Source of the DNA: Ancylobacter moscoviensis
GTDB taxonomy: Bacteria; Pseudomonadota; Alphaproteobacteria; Rhizobiales; Xanthobacteraceae
Reading direction: 5' to 3'
Assembly: GCF_007559435.1 (NCBI RefSeq)
Contig: NZ_VMBP01000005.1
Location: forward strand, 124,001 to 188,000
Length of the DNA stretch: 64,000 nucleotides
Part shown: in pieces, positions 56,287-64,000 of the stretch
Position numbering within the stretch: position 1 is the first letter of the stretch
Layout of the letters: every line of letters begins with the position of its first letter
The notes under the pieces: model-generated
The model's database searches: none
What the model saw: only the letters and a program-made list of their open reading frames with translations
What the model was told of the DNA's origin: nothing
Translations under genes and position numbers: made by a program

Positions 56287-57861
56287 ATGAAGAAGCGTTC
56301 GGAAGCCGGAACGGAAGCCGTTGCCCTCGCCGCCGTCGCGGCGGCGGGTGCCGACGCGCGCCCGGCCGCCGACGTGGTGCCCGCCGCGACCCGGCCCTCC
56401 GAGGCCGAGGCGCCCCGGCAGCCGCGCCATCTCGGCCTTTCCGGCAAGCTGCTCGCCTTCACCCTGGCCTTCGTGCTGCTGGCCGAGGTGCTGATTCTCG
56501 TGCCGGCGGTCGCCGCCTTCCGGCTCAACTGGCTGTCCGACCGGCTGGCCGGGGCGCGGACGGCGGCGCTGGTGCTCGACGCCGCGCCGGACGGCATGAT
56601 CTCGCCGCAGCTGACGCAGGAGCTGCTGCGCAGCGTCGGCGCCATCACCGTGGCCTTGAAGCGCGACGACACGCGCCGCCTGCTCGCCTCCTCCGACATG
56701 CCCCCGGAGGTCGACCACCACGCCGACGTGCGCGACGTCGGCCCGTGGCAGGCGGTGTCGGAAGCCTTCGAGACGCTGCTGGCCCGCGACGGGCGGGTCA
56801 TCCGCGCCGTCGGCACGCCGCCGCGCGGCGACGGCTTCGTCGAGATCGTCATCGACGAGACGCCGCTGCGCAAGGCGATGCTGCGCTTCACCGGCAACCT
56901 GCTGCTGGTCTCGCTGGTGATTGCCGCGCTCACCGGCGCGCTGGTCTATCTCGGGCTGGCCTGGATGTTCGTCCAGCCGATGCGCCAGCTCACCCAGCGC
57001 ATGATCGCCTTCCGGGCGAATCCCTCGCTGCCGGTCCCCGAATACGACGCCACCGCCCGTCTCGACGAGATCGGCCAGGCGCAGCGCGAGCTGACCGCCA
57101 TGCAGCGGCAGATCGCCGAGACGCTGCAGCAGAAGAACCGCCTCGCCGCGCTCGGCCTCGCCGTGTCGAAGATCAACCACGACCTGCGCAACCTGCTGGC
57201 CTCGGTGCAGCTCATCTCCGACCGCCTCGCCGCCATCCGCGACCCGGCGGTGCAGCGCTTCACCCCGAAGCTGGAAGCGGCGCTCGACCGGGCCATCGCC
57301 TATTGCGAGCACACGCTGGCCTATGGCCGGGCGCAGGAGCCGGCGCCGGAGCGGCGCATGGTGGCGCTGGCGCCGATGGTCGCCGAGGTGCGCGACACGC
57401 TCGGCCTCGGCGCCGTGACGGAGGAGGGGCCGGGCATCGGCTTCGTCGAATCGGTCGACCGCGACCTGAAGGTCGACGCCGACCCCGACCAGCTGTTCCG
57501 CGTGCTGCTCAATCTCTGCCGCAACGCCATGGAGGCGCTGTCCGCCCGGACGCCGAACGACCCGGCCCGCGACCAGATCCGCGTCACCGGCCGGCGCGAG
57601 GGCGCCATCGTCTTCATCGAGGTGGCCGATACCGGCCCCGGCGTGCCCGAGCGGGCGCGGGCGCACCTCTTCGAGGCCTTCCAGGGCTCGGCGCGGCGCG
57701 GCGGCACGGGGCTCGGCCTCGCCATCGCCGCCGAGCTGATGCAGGCGCATGGCGGCGACATCCAGCTCGTGCCCGGCACCATCGGCGCCACCTTCCAGCT
57801 CCGCGTGCCGGACCGTCCGGTCGATCTCGACGCCCACCGGGCGCTGCGCTCGCATGGCTGA
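56287..57861 (+). CDS. Orphan sensor histidine kinase with periplasmic sensor domain
   Basis: A 524-residue membrane kinase. After an Ala-rich N-terminus, two helices (about 52-75 and 205-227) flank a periplasmic domain of about 130 residues. HAMP-like sequence follows, with a dimerisation helix carrying the phosphorylated histidine in SKINHDLRNLLAS (about H298). The ATPase domain shows NLCRNAMEAL (N box), VADTGPGVPE and GGTGLGLAIAAEL. No response regulator gene is beside it. The final codons overlap the start of a secreted glycosidase gene by eight bases, so the two are co-transcribed. Its signal is unknown. Confidence 0.9.
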   Translation: MKKRSEAGTEAVALAAVAAAGADARPAADVVPAATRPSEAEAPRQPRHLGLSGKLLAFTLAFVLLAEVLILVPAVAAFRLNWLSDRLAGARTAALVLDAAPDGMISPQLTQELLRSVGAITVALKRDDTRRLLASSDMPPEVDHHADVRDVGPWQAVSEAFETLLARDGRVIRAVGTPPRGDGFVEIVIDETPLRKAMLRFTGNLLLVSLVIAALTGALVYLGLAWMFVQPMRQLTQRMIAFRANPSLPVPEYDATARLDEIGQAQRELTAMQRQIAETLQQKNRLAALGLAVSKINHDLRNLLASVQLISDRLAAIRDPAVQRFTPKLEAALDRAIAYCEHTLAYGRAQEPAPERRMVALAPMVAEVRDTLGLGAVTEEGPGIGFVESVDRDLKVDADPDQLFRVLLNLCRNAMEALSARTPNDPARDQIRVTGRREGAIVFIEVADTGPGVPERARAHLFEAFQGSARRGGTGLGLAIAAELMQAHGGDIQLVPGTIGATFQLRVPDRPVDLDAHRALRSHG

Positions 57862-59152
57862 GCGCGGCGCGCAGGGCCGGCGGGCGACGCGGCGGACCGC
57901 CGGGACCCTCGCGGCCGGGCTGCTGCTCGCCGCGCCGGGCGTCGTCGCGCACGGCACCGCCGTGCTCGCCGCCGACGTCACCGTCTCCGGCCGGCAGATC
58001 CTCGTCGACGGCCAGCCCTTTCCCGTGCGCGGCGCCGCCGTGGAAGCGCCCCTGGCGCCGCTCGCCGGCCTCGGTGCCACCACCGTGCGCAGCTATGGCG
58101 GCGATCCCGGACCGCTGCTCGACGAGGCGCAGAAGGCGGGGCTGAAGGTGATCGCCGGTCTGTGGGTCGGCCATCCGCGGCTGGGGGCGGACTATGGCGA
58201 CCGGGCCTTCGTCGAGCGCCAGCTCGCCGAGCTGGAGGCCATCGTCGCGAAATACAAGGACCACCCCGCGCTGCTGATGTGGGGTGTCGGCAACGAGGTG
58301 GAGGTCGACCTCGCCGACGATTCGCCGGTCTGGCCCGCCATCGAGGAGGTCGCGCGGATGGTGCGGCGGGTGGACCCCGCGCATCCCACGCTCGCCGTGC
58401 TGGCCGAGACCGGCGACGCCAAGGTGAAGAAGCTGATCGCGCAGGCTCCGAGCGTGCAGGTGCTCGGGCTCAATTCCTATGGCGACGCGCTCTATTCGGT
58501 TGCCGGCCGCGCCCGCGCGCAGGGCTGGACGGGTCCCATCGTGGTGACCGAGCTCGGCGCGCTCGGCCAGTGGCAGGCGGCACAGGCACCCTGGGGTGCG
58601 CCCTTCGAGCCCTCGTCGACGCAGAAGGCGATCCAGCTGCGCCGCTACCTCAAGGCGCTGGACGAGGCGGAGGCCGGCGCCATCGTCTTCCTGTGGGGCC
58701 AGAAGCAGGAGGTGACACCGACCTGGCACGGGCTGCTGCTGCCGGACGGCACCGGACTGGAAGCGGCGGAGGCGATGGCGGAGGCCTGGGGCGGGCAGGT
58801 GCCGGGGAGCAACCACGCGCCGCGCATCGCCTATCTGCGGGTGGCGGACGACCCGAGCGCGCCCTTCGCCTCGTGGAGCGCCGGCGACGAGGGCTCGTTC
58901 ACCCTCGACGCGGTCGATCCGGACGAGGACCTGATGGAGGTGCGCTGGTTCGTGATGGGCGAGAGCACGGCGCGGGGCGTCGGCGGCGACCGCGAGGAGG
59001 AGCCGCCCTTCTTCCCCGAGGCGGTGCGCCAGGGTGGGCCGACGGGCGCGCGGGTTTCCGGGCTCAAGCCCGGCCGCTACCGCATCTTCGCGGAGGTGCG
59101 GGACGGCCGCGGCGCGGCGGCCACGGTGAACATGCCGTTCGAGGTGAAATAG
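57854..59152 (+). CDS. Secreted TIM-barrel glycosidase with C-terminal Ig-like domain
   Basis: A 432-residue exported hydrolase. An RR-containing signal peptide (about residues 1-42) precedes a barrel of the GH2/GH72-like clan A type: the acid/base glutamate follows Asn in WGVGNEVEVDL (E148) and the nucleophile is in IVVTELGALGQW (E233). The C-terminal 110 residues (YLRVADDPSAPFASWSAG) look like an Ig or cadherin-like domain ending VRDGRGAAATVNMPF. Its glycan substrate is unknown; beta-glucan is a guess from the GH72 resemblance. Confidence 0.75.
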   Translation: MAERGAQGRRATRRTAGTLAAGLLLAAPGVVAHGTAVLAADVTVSGRQILVDGQPFPVRGAAVEAPLAPLAGLGATTVRSYGGDPGPLLDEAQKAGLKVIAGLWVGHPRLGADYGDRAFVERQLAELEAIVAKYKDHPALLMWGVGNEVEVDLADDSPVWPAIEEVARMVRRVDPAHPTLAVLAETGDAKVKKLIAQAPSVQVLGLNSYGDALYSVAGRARAQGWTGPIVVTELGALGQWQAAQAPWGAPFEPSSTQKAIQLRRYLKALDEAEAGAIVFLWGQKQEVTPTWHGLLLPDGTGLEAAEAMAEAWGGQVPGSNHAPRIAYLRVADDPSAPFASWSAGDEGSFTLDAVDPDEDLMEVRWFVMGESTARGVGGDREEEPPFFPEAVRQGGPTGARVSGLKPGRYRIFAEVRDGRGAAATVNMPFEVK

Positions 59153-59228
59153 CCGGCCGGGAGGGGAGGGGCGTGGCCGGGCGAACCGACACTGGCCTGT
59201 GGAAACCTCCGCTCGTCATCGGAACGTC

Positions 59229-59257
59229 TTGCAATGTGCGCGGAAACGGGGTAGCTG
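59229..59257 (+). promoter_or_regulatory. Possible promoter of tRNA-Arg
   Basis: TTGCAA and TAGCTG are 17 bases apart, about 70 bases before the tRNA. The match to consensus is modest. Confidence 0.3.
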
Positions 59258-59323
59258 ACGGGCCCTCGCAACGGCCATGTCCGTCGCGACCAAGGCTTCC
59301 TCCGCCACGCGGAAAGAAGCCGG

Positions 59324-59400
59324 GCGCCCGTAGCTCAGCTGGATAGAGCACCAGACTACGAATCTGGGGGTCAGAGGTTCGAATCCTTTCGGGCGCGCCA
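59324..59400 (+). tRNA. tRNA-Arg (anticodon ACG)
   Basis: GCGCCCG pairs with CGGGCGC to form the acceptor stem, with D arm GCTCAGCTGGATAGAGC and T arm AGAGGTTCGAATCCTTT. The anticodon stem CCAGA/TCTGG encloses CTACGAA, anticodon ACG. CCA is encoded. A broken transposase and sulfatase genes follow immediately, so its 3' end is a possible integration site. Confidence 0.96.
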
Positions 59401-59460
59401 CCTTTTCTTCCGTGAAATCAGAGCGTTGTATCAGTTGGTCATTGTCGCAAATGGCCTGCT

Positions 59461-59780
59461 GACCTCTTCTTCCGCCGCGTCGTCGGCTGGTCCATGCAGT
59501 TCCGACAGACGACCAACGTCGTGCTTCAGGCGTTGCTGGCCGCCGTCCGGCGGCGCAAGCCGAGGGGCCGTGTGCTGGTGCATTCGGGCCAGGGAGCCAG
59601 TTCACCGGCATCGAGTGGGCTTCGTTCCTGAAACACCACGATCTGCAGCCCTCGATGAGCCGTCGCGGCAACTGTCATGACAACGCCGTCGCCGAGAGCT
59701 TCTTCAGCCTGCTCAAGCGCGAACGCATCCGCCGCAACGTCTACCGCACGCGCGACGAGGCACGCCGGGATAGCCCTCCT
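59461..59780 (+). pseudogene. Broken IS3-family transposase (OrfB) remnant
   Basis: About 320 bases encode the C-terminal part of an IS3-type integrase-core transposase in two frames. The first frame reads RRVVGWSMQFRQTTNVVLQA and RGRVLVHSGQG. A one-base loss near 59591 then shifts to a second frame, QFTGIEWASFLKHHDLQPSM and SRRGNCHDNAVAESFFSLLK. Intact relatives have HSDQGSQF, so here the catalytic Asp is replaced by Gly as well. The catalytic Glu (AVAESFF) remains. Both ends of the element and orfA are missing. Confidence 0.85.
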
Positions 59781-59989
59781 AAATCGCGACTTGGCCGAAT
59801 CTGCATAGCGACAGCCACGTCTTCATGCGTTTGTGAAGCAAAGAGCGTAATCGCCTAAATGATGGGAAATTGAGCGAGCGGTTCGATGTCCGTGCTCGGG
59901 GCTGCATGGCTCGTGATCCATCATTCCGGCGCTTTCCGTGATCCGGCGGGGGGCAGGTCTGCCGTCCGCTTCTAGGCAGGAGACGTGGG
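59781..59989. other. Spacer between transposase remnant and sulfatase
   Basis: No gene recognised. The segment 59860-59960 is somewhat mosaic in composition, consistent with an old insertion junction, but no clean target duplication or inverted repeat was found. Confidence 0.4.
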
Positions 59990-61744
59990 ATGATGCTTGG
60001 AATTGCATGTTCGCGAAACGCTTCGAGGAGGCGTCGAAGAGGCTGGTCCAGGTCGAGCGCCGCGGCGCTCGGCATCGCGCTTGGGGTAACGGCGCCGGGC
60101 CTTGCGCAGGCACAAACCCAGCCCGCCCGACCCAACATTCTCTTCATCATGGGCGATGACATCGGCTACATGCAGCCGAGCATCTATCATCGCGGTCTGA
60201 TGGTCGGTGAGACGCCCAATATCGACCGGATCGGCCAGGAAGGCGCGCTGTTCACGGACTACTACGCGGAACAGAGCTGCACCGCCGGACGCAACGCCTT
60301 CTTCACCGGAATGCATCCGCTGCGCACCGGCATGATCATGCCGCAGCTTCCCGGAAGCCCGACCTACCTGAAGCCGGGCACGCCGGCGATTGCCAAGTTC
60401 CTGTTCGATCTTGGCTACTCTACCGGACAGTTCGGCAAGAACCACCTTGGCGATCATACGGACGCCCTGCCGACGGCGCATGGTTTCCAGGAGTTCTGGG
60501 GCTATCTCTACCACCTCGACGCCATGCAGGGCGTCAGCTTCCCGGACATCAACAAGACGCCGACCGAGCAGACCGTCGCGCCGCCTTGTCAGAACACGCC
60601 GGTTCCGGGCCTGAGCCCGACCCCCGGCGGCGTCGATCCGGCTACCACCACCTGCCTGATGCCCCCGCGTCCGGTGATTGCCTGCAAGTCCAGCGACGGT
60701 TCCGCGGCGAAACAGACCTGCAAGGATGAAGGCCCGCTGACGCTGAAGCGTTCGGAGACCGTCGACGAGGAGATTTCGAGCCACATCATCGACTTCCTCG
60801 ACCGCAACAATCCCAAGGAGACCGGCAAGCCGTTCTTCGTCTGGTACAATCCGGCCCGCATGCACATCACCACCATGCTGTCGGAAAAGTATCTCGGCAT
60901 GGTTGGCCAGCCCGGCGGCAAGGACTGGGGCGTCAACGAAGCCGGTATGAAGCAGATGGACGACAACATCGGCTACGTCATGAAGAAGCTCGAGGAGATG
61001 GGCGAGCTCGACAACACGATCATCGTCTTCACGACGGACAATGGCGCCGAGACCATCACTTTCCCCGACGGCGGCACCACTCCCTTCAAGGGGGGCAAGC
61101 TTTCGACGTGGGAAGGCGGCATGCGCGCGCCGATGGTCGTCCGCTGGCCTGGCCATATCAAGCCCGGCACCGTCAAGACGGACATCTTCGCCTCGCTGGA
61201 CTGGCTGCCCACCCTGGTTGAGATCGCGGGCGGCCCGAAGGGCAACGAGCTGAAGGCGCAGATCGAGAAGGGCGCCTATCCCGGCATCGTCAAGACCACG
61301 CTGGATGGCACCAACCAACGCGCTTATCTCGAAGGCAAGTCGGAAAAGTCGGCCCGCGACACGTTCTTCTACTATTCCGGCAAGGATCCTTCGGCGGTTC
61401 GCTACAAGAACTGGAAGATGTACTTCTCGATGGTCTCGGATGATCCCTCAGGATTTACCCGGGGGCCGGTCCCTTACCACTGGACCCAGGTCGTCAACAT
61501 CAAGCGCGATCCCTTCGAAACCTCAATCGGTTCCCAGGTGAAGACGCTCACCGGCGTAGGCGGCGCGCTTGCCGCCCCAGTCACCGCCTATGTCTATGAC
61601 TGGAACATGTTGCCGATCGGTCAGGCGCTGTGGCTGAAGGAGCTTGAAACCTACAATCAGTTCCCTCCGATGCAGTCTCCGGCCAGCTATAATCTTTCGC
61701 AGGTCATCGAGCAGGTAAAGGCGGCCGGGACGACGCGGGACTGA
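59990..61744 (+). CDS. Exported arylsulfatase-family sulfatase
   Basis: A 584-residue sulfatase releasing sulfate from organic sulfate esters. A basic, hydrophobic N-terminus ending ALGVTAPGLAQAQ is a signal peptide. The core starts PNILFIMGDDIGYMQPS with the metal-binding Asp pair. The active site is SCTAGRNAFFTG with Cys97; a cysteine must be converted to formylglycine for activity. The consensus C-x-P-x-R has Ala in place of Pro here (C-T-A-G-R), as in a minority of sulfatases. AGGAGA lies seven bases before the ATG at 59990. It is followed by a HAD phosphatase and another sulfatase. Confidence 0.9.
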   Translation: MMLGIACSRNASRRRRRGWSRSSAAALGIALGVTAPGLAQAQTQPARPNILFIMGDDIGYMQPSIYHRGLMVGETPNIDRIGQEGALFTDYYAEQSCTAGRNAFFTGMHPLRTGMIMPQLPGSPTYLKPGTPAIAKFLFDLGYSTGQFGKNHLGDHTDALPTAHGFQEFWGYLYHLDAMQGVSFPDINKTPTEQTVAPPCQNTPVPGLSPTPGGVDPATTTCLMPPRPVIACKSSDGSAAKQTCKDEGPLTLKRSETVDEEISSHIIDFLDRNNPKETGKPFFVWYNPARMHITTMLSEKYLGMVGQPGGKDWGVNEAGMKQMDDNIGYVMKKLEEMGELDNTIIVFTTDNGAETITFPDGGTTPFKGGKLSTWEGGMRAPMVVRWPGHIKPGTVKTDIFASLDWLPTLVEIAGGPKGNELKAQIEKGAYPGIVKTTLDGTNQRAYLEGKSEKSARDTFFYYSGKDPSAVRYKNWKMYFSMVSDDPSGFTRGPVPYHWTQVVNIKRDPFETSIGSQVKTLTGVGGALAAPVTAYVYDWNMLPIGQALWLKELETYNQFPPMQSPASYNLSQVIEQVKAAGTTRD

Positions 61745-61830
61745 CGGCCTCCAACCTTACAAGCCATGATATCCGACCGACCCGCTCTGGAGAGTGGGCC
61801 GGTCGGATCAGCCCCATCCGGTAGAGTTCG

Positions 61831-62874
61831 ATGCTCCGCTTGATTGAGAATCTCTTTACTCGACGGTCGTTTCTGGCGACCGCAATTATCATTTCCGGCC
61901 TCGCCGCCGCACCCCTTTCGGCGTTCGCCCAGCAGGACCCTCTTCCGTCATGGAACGAGGGCGCCGCGAAGAAGGCGATCATCGAGCTGGTTAGGCAGAC
62001 GACGACGCAGGGCGGTTCCGGTTTCGTGGTGCCGGCGGACCGCATTGCGGTCTTCGACCAGGACGGTACGACATGGGCCGAACATCCTCTCTATAGTCAG
62101 GCGCTCTTCGCTCTCGACCGGGTGGCCACGCTGGCGCCCCAGCATCCCGAGTGGAAGAATGTCGAGCCGTTCAAGTCGGTCCTTGCCGGCGACTACGCCG
62201 CCATCTCGAAGTTCAGCGAGAAGGAATGGCTTGAAATCGTCGCCGTCACCCATGCCGGCATGAGCACGGCTGATTTTGAGCAGATCGTCCGTGACTGGCT
62301 GCCCAAATCGAAGAACCCGATCCTGAAGCGCCCGGTGACGGAGCTCGTCTATCAGCCCATGCTCGAAGTGATGGCCTATCTGCGTGCCAATGGCTTCAGC
62401 ACCTATATCGTGACCGGCGGCGGACAGGAATTCGTGCGGCCCTATTCCGATGCGGTGTATGGTATTCCCGCCGAACAGGTCATCGGTTCCAGCATCGTGA
62501 CCAAGTACGAGTTCAAAGACGGTAAGCCCGTCCTGATGCGCGAGCCGAAGCTGTTCTTCAACGACAATTTCGACGGCAAGGCTATCGGCATCAACCTGTT
62601 CATCGGCAAGCGTCCGATCATCGCCTTCGGCAATTCCGATGGCGACCGTCAGATGCTGGAATGGACGACCGCCGGGGACGGCCCCCGGCTGGGTCTTCTG
62701 GTGCTCCACGACGATGCCGCGCGCGAATTTGCCTACGGCCCGGCCAATGGCCTGCCCGACACCGAGGTGGGCACATTTAGCCAGTCGCTCATGGAAGAGG
62801 CAAAGGCGCGCACATGGGAGGTGATCAGCATGAAGAATGACTGGGCGACCATATTTCCGAAGCCGAAGCCGTAA
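61831..62874 (+). CDS. Exported HAD-superfamily phosphatase
   Basis: A 347-residue secreted hydrolase. A twin-arginine-like signal (FTRRSFLATAIIISGLAAAPLSAFA) precedes the HAD domain. Motif I is IAVFDQDGTTWAEHPL (nucleophile Asp76 and Asp78), motif II YIVTGGGQEF, motif III has the conserved lysine in GKRPI, and motif IV is IAFGNSDGDRQML. Such phosphoserine-phosphatase-like proteins are often found beside bacterial arylsulfatases. Substrate unknown; periplasmic phosphoester hydrolysis is likely. Confidence 0.85.
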   Translation: MLRLIENLFTRRSFLATAIIISGLAAAPLSAFAQQDPLPSWNEGAAKKAIIELVRQTTTQGGSGFVVPADRIAVFDQDGTTWAEHPLYSQALFALDRVATLAPQHPEWKNVEPFKSVLAGDYAAISKFSEKEWLEIVAVTHAGMSTADFEQIVRDWLPKSKNPILKRPVTELVYQPMLEVMAYLRANGFSTYIVTGGGQEFVRPYSDAVYGIPAEQVIGSSIVTKYEFKDGKPVLMREPKLFFNDNFDGKAIGINLFIGKRPIIAFGNSDGDRQMLEWTTAGDGPRLGLLVLHDDAAREFAYGPANGLPDTEVGTFSQSLMEEAKARTWEVISMKNDWATIFPKPKP

Positions 62875-62879
62875 GCACG

Positions 62880-63140
62880 GTCGTCAGCCATAACTTGAGG
62901 AGTGGTCCGGTGCCGGAGGGCATGGGCAGCCCCCATGCGTATGGGAGCCGGGTTTCCATCCACATTGTCTCGGGCGTCGAACGCGATCGCTTCCGATCGC
63001 GATTGGTCCTTCGAATGGCGCGATGGGCCTTGGACATGACGACGGCCTGGAGCCGGATCCTCATCGACATGAAGAACGACTGGAAGCGGCTTTCGAGACG
63101 TGCAGTGAGGTCGGTGCGAACCGGCCAAGGCCTTATTGAA
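62880..63140 (+). pseudogene. Possible remnant of a second HAD-phosphatase 3' end
   Basis: This 280-base spacer holds no intact gene, but at 63060-63085 one frame reads RILIDMKNDWKRL, resembling the C-terminus of the upstream HAD protein (VISMKNDWATIF). The DNA is about 85 percent identical over 20 bases there. The upstream part is out of frame. It may be a decayed duplicate; low confidence. Confidence 0.3.
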
Positions 63141-63155
63141 ATGAAGGAGGGGCCG

Positions 63156-64000
63156 ATGGGCCTACCTATTCAAAAGTCACTCGGGGCGCTCGTCGCGACC
63201 GCGTTGCTGGCATTCACCGGCGCCGCGCACGCGCAGGGCACGGCACCGGCGAAGAAGCCCAACATCCTGCTGATCGTCTCCGACGACACGGGGTGGGGCG
63301 ATCTTGGCACCTATCTCGGCGGCGAACGTCGCGGCATGCCGACGCCCAATCTCGACGAGCTGGCTGCCGAAGGCATGACCTTCACCAATTTCTACGGCCA
63401 GCCAAGCTGCACGCCCGGCCGCGCCGCGATCCAGACCGGTCGCATCCCCAACCGTTCCGGCATGACGACGGTCGCGTTCCAGGGGCAAGGCGGCGGCCTG
63501 CCGGCCGCCGAATGGACACTGGCCTCGGTGTTGAAGCAGGGCGGCTACAAGACCTACTTCACCGGCAAGTGGCACCTTGGCGAGGCGGACTACGCCCTGC
63601 CGAACGCCCAAGGCTACGACGTGATGAAGTACGCCTTCCTGTACCACCTCAACGCCTATACCTATGGCGATCCGAAGTGGTTCCCGGCCATGAGCCCCGA
63701 ACTTCGCGAGATGTTCGACAAAGTCACGAAGGGCTCGCTGTCGGGCAATGCCGGCGGCCCCGTCACGCAGGACTTCAAGGTCAACGGCGAGTATGTCAAC
63801 ACGCCGGAACAGGGGGTGGTCGGCATTCCGTTCCTCGACGAGTATGTCGAGAAGGCCGCGTTCGAATTTCTCGACGATGCGGCCAAGAACAAGGGAACCC
63901 CGTTCTTCATCAACGTCAACTTCATGAAGAACCATCAGCCGAACCTGCCGGCGCCGGAATTCATCGGCAAGTCGATCTCGAAGTCCAAATATGCGGATTC
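63156..64000 (+). CDS. Exported arylsulfatase-family sulfatase, 5' part (continues past the window)
   Basis: The open frame runs off the right edge after 281 codons. A signal peptide (residues about 1-27, ending AAHAQG) precedes the core PNILLIVSDDTGWGDLGTYL. The active site is QPSCTPGRAAIQTG with Cys85 in the canonical C-x-P-x-R, so it should be matured by a formylglycine-generating enzyme. AAGGAGG lies five bases before the ATG at 63156. It differs clearly from the first sulfatase and is probably a divergent paralogue or separate family member. Confidence 0.92.
   Translation, partial: MGLPIQKSLGALVATALLAFTGAAHAQGTAPAKKPNILLIVSDDTGWGDLGTYLGGERRGMPTPNLDELAAEGMTFTNFYGQPSCTPGRAAIQTGRIPNRSGMTTVAFQGQGGGLPAAEWTLASVLKQGGYKTYFTGKWHLGEADYALPNAQGYDVMKYAFLYHLNAYTYGDPKWFPAMSPELREMFDKVTKGSLSGNAGGPVTQDFKVNGEYVNTPEQGVVGIPFLDEYVEKAAFEFLDDAAKNKGTPFFINVNFMKNHQPNLPAPEFIGKSISKSKYAD

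Noticed and set aside
59461..59780. Functional insertion sequence
   Set aside because: Transposase is truncated, frameshifted and lacks a catalytic Asp; no terminal repeats or orfA found.

Overview
The window is GC-rich, densely coded DNA from an alphaproteobacterium, most likely of the order Hyphomicrobiales (Rhizobiales) and perhaps a Xanthobacteraceae-type genus such as Ancylobacter, Starkeya or Xanthobacter. This rests on gene order (addA-trxA; NDUFA9-like gene next to uppP; CysZ/EI24-like gene, nth, DUF2244 and ada; rnd-lptC-lptA-lptB-rpoN-hpf-ptsN; rpmH-rnpA-yidC-engB) and on promoters of the TTGAC-N17-CTAT type. The genus is inference. Most of the window is ordinary chromosomal core.

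Layout. 0-5 kb: 3' end of addA, trxA with a clear promoter and terminator, a large sulfotransferase-like protein with C-terminal repeats, and tRNA-Leu(CAG). 5-9 kb: NDUFA9-like protein, uppP, and a secreted SH3 protein with long Gly/Asn/Arg/Pro/Gln repeats. 8.5-13 kb: rpmI-rplT-pheS-pheT. 13-20 kb: a flavin amine oxidase, membrane protein, nth, DUF2244, ada-type repair regulator, SMR pump, gpmA and dapB. 20-24.6 kb: the ilv cluster. Here a previously unannotated 18-residue leader peptide rich in Ile/Leu/Val and a terminator hairpin precede ilvB, then come ilvN, a TetR regulator and ilvC.

24.6-34.1 kb: macro-domain protein, DedA protein, and a probable gamma-glutamyl-putrescine route (PuuB-like oxidase, PotG/H/I-type ABC transporter, PuuA-like glutamine synthetase) split by mutL and a small lipoprotein. 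34-42.6 kb: LLM flavin enzyme, a DUF1127 gene divergent from a LysR gene, glutamate-cysteine ligase, L,D-transpeptidase divergent from a second LysR gene, YbdK-type ligase and rsmE. 42.7-51.4 kb: ubiA, rnd, the lipopolysaccharide-export genes lptC/A/B, rpoN, hpf and ptsN. 51.5-56 kb: alcohol dehydrogenase, engB, yidC, rnpA and rpmH.

56-64 kb is the most accessory part. An orphan sensor histidine kinase overlaps a secreted glycosidase by 8 bp. tRNA-Arg(ACG) is followed by a broken IS3-type transposase and then by a secreted sulfatase, a secreted HAD phosphatase and a second sulfatase that runs off the window edge, which looks like a tRNA-linked acquired sulfate/phosphate-ester scavenging module. 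A family of paired palindromes (five doublets and one singlet) sits in spacers throughout the window. I see no CRISPR array, rRNA, complete insertion sequence or prophage.
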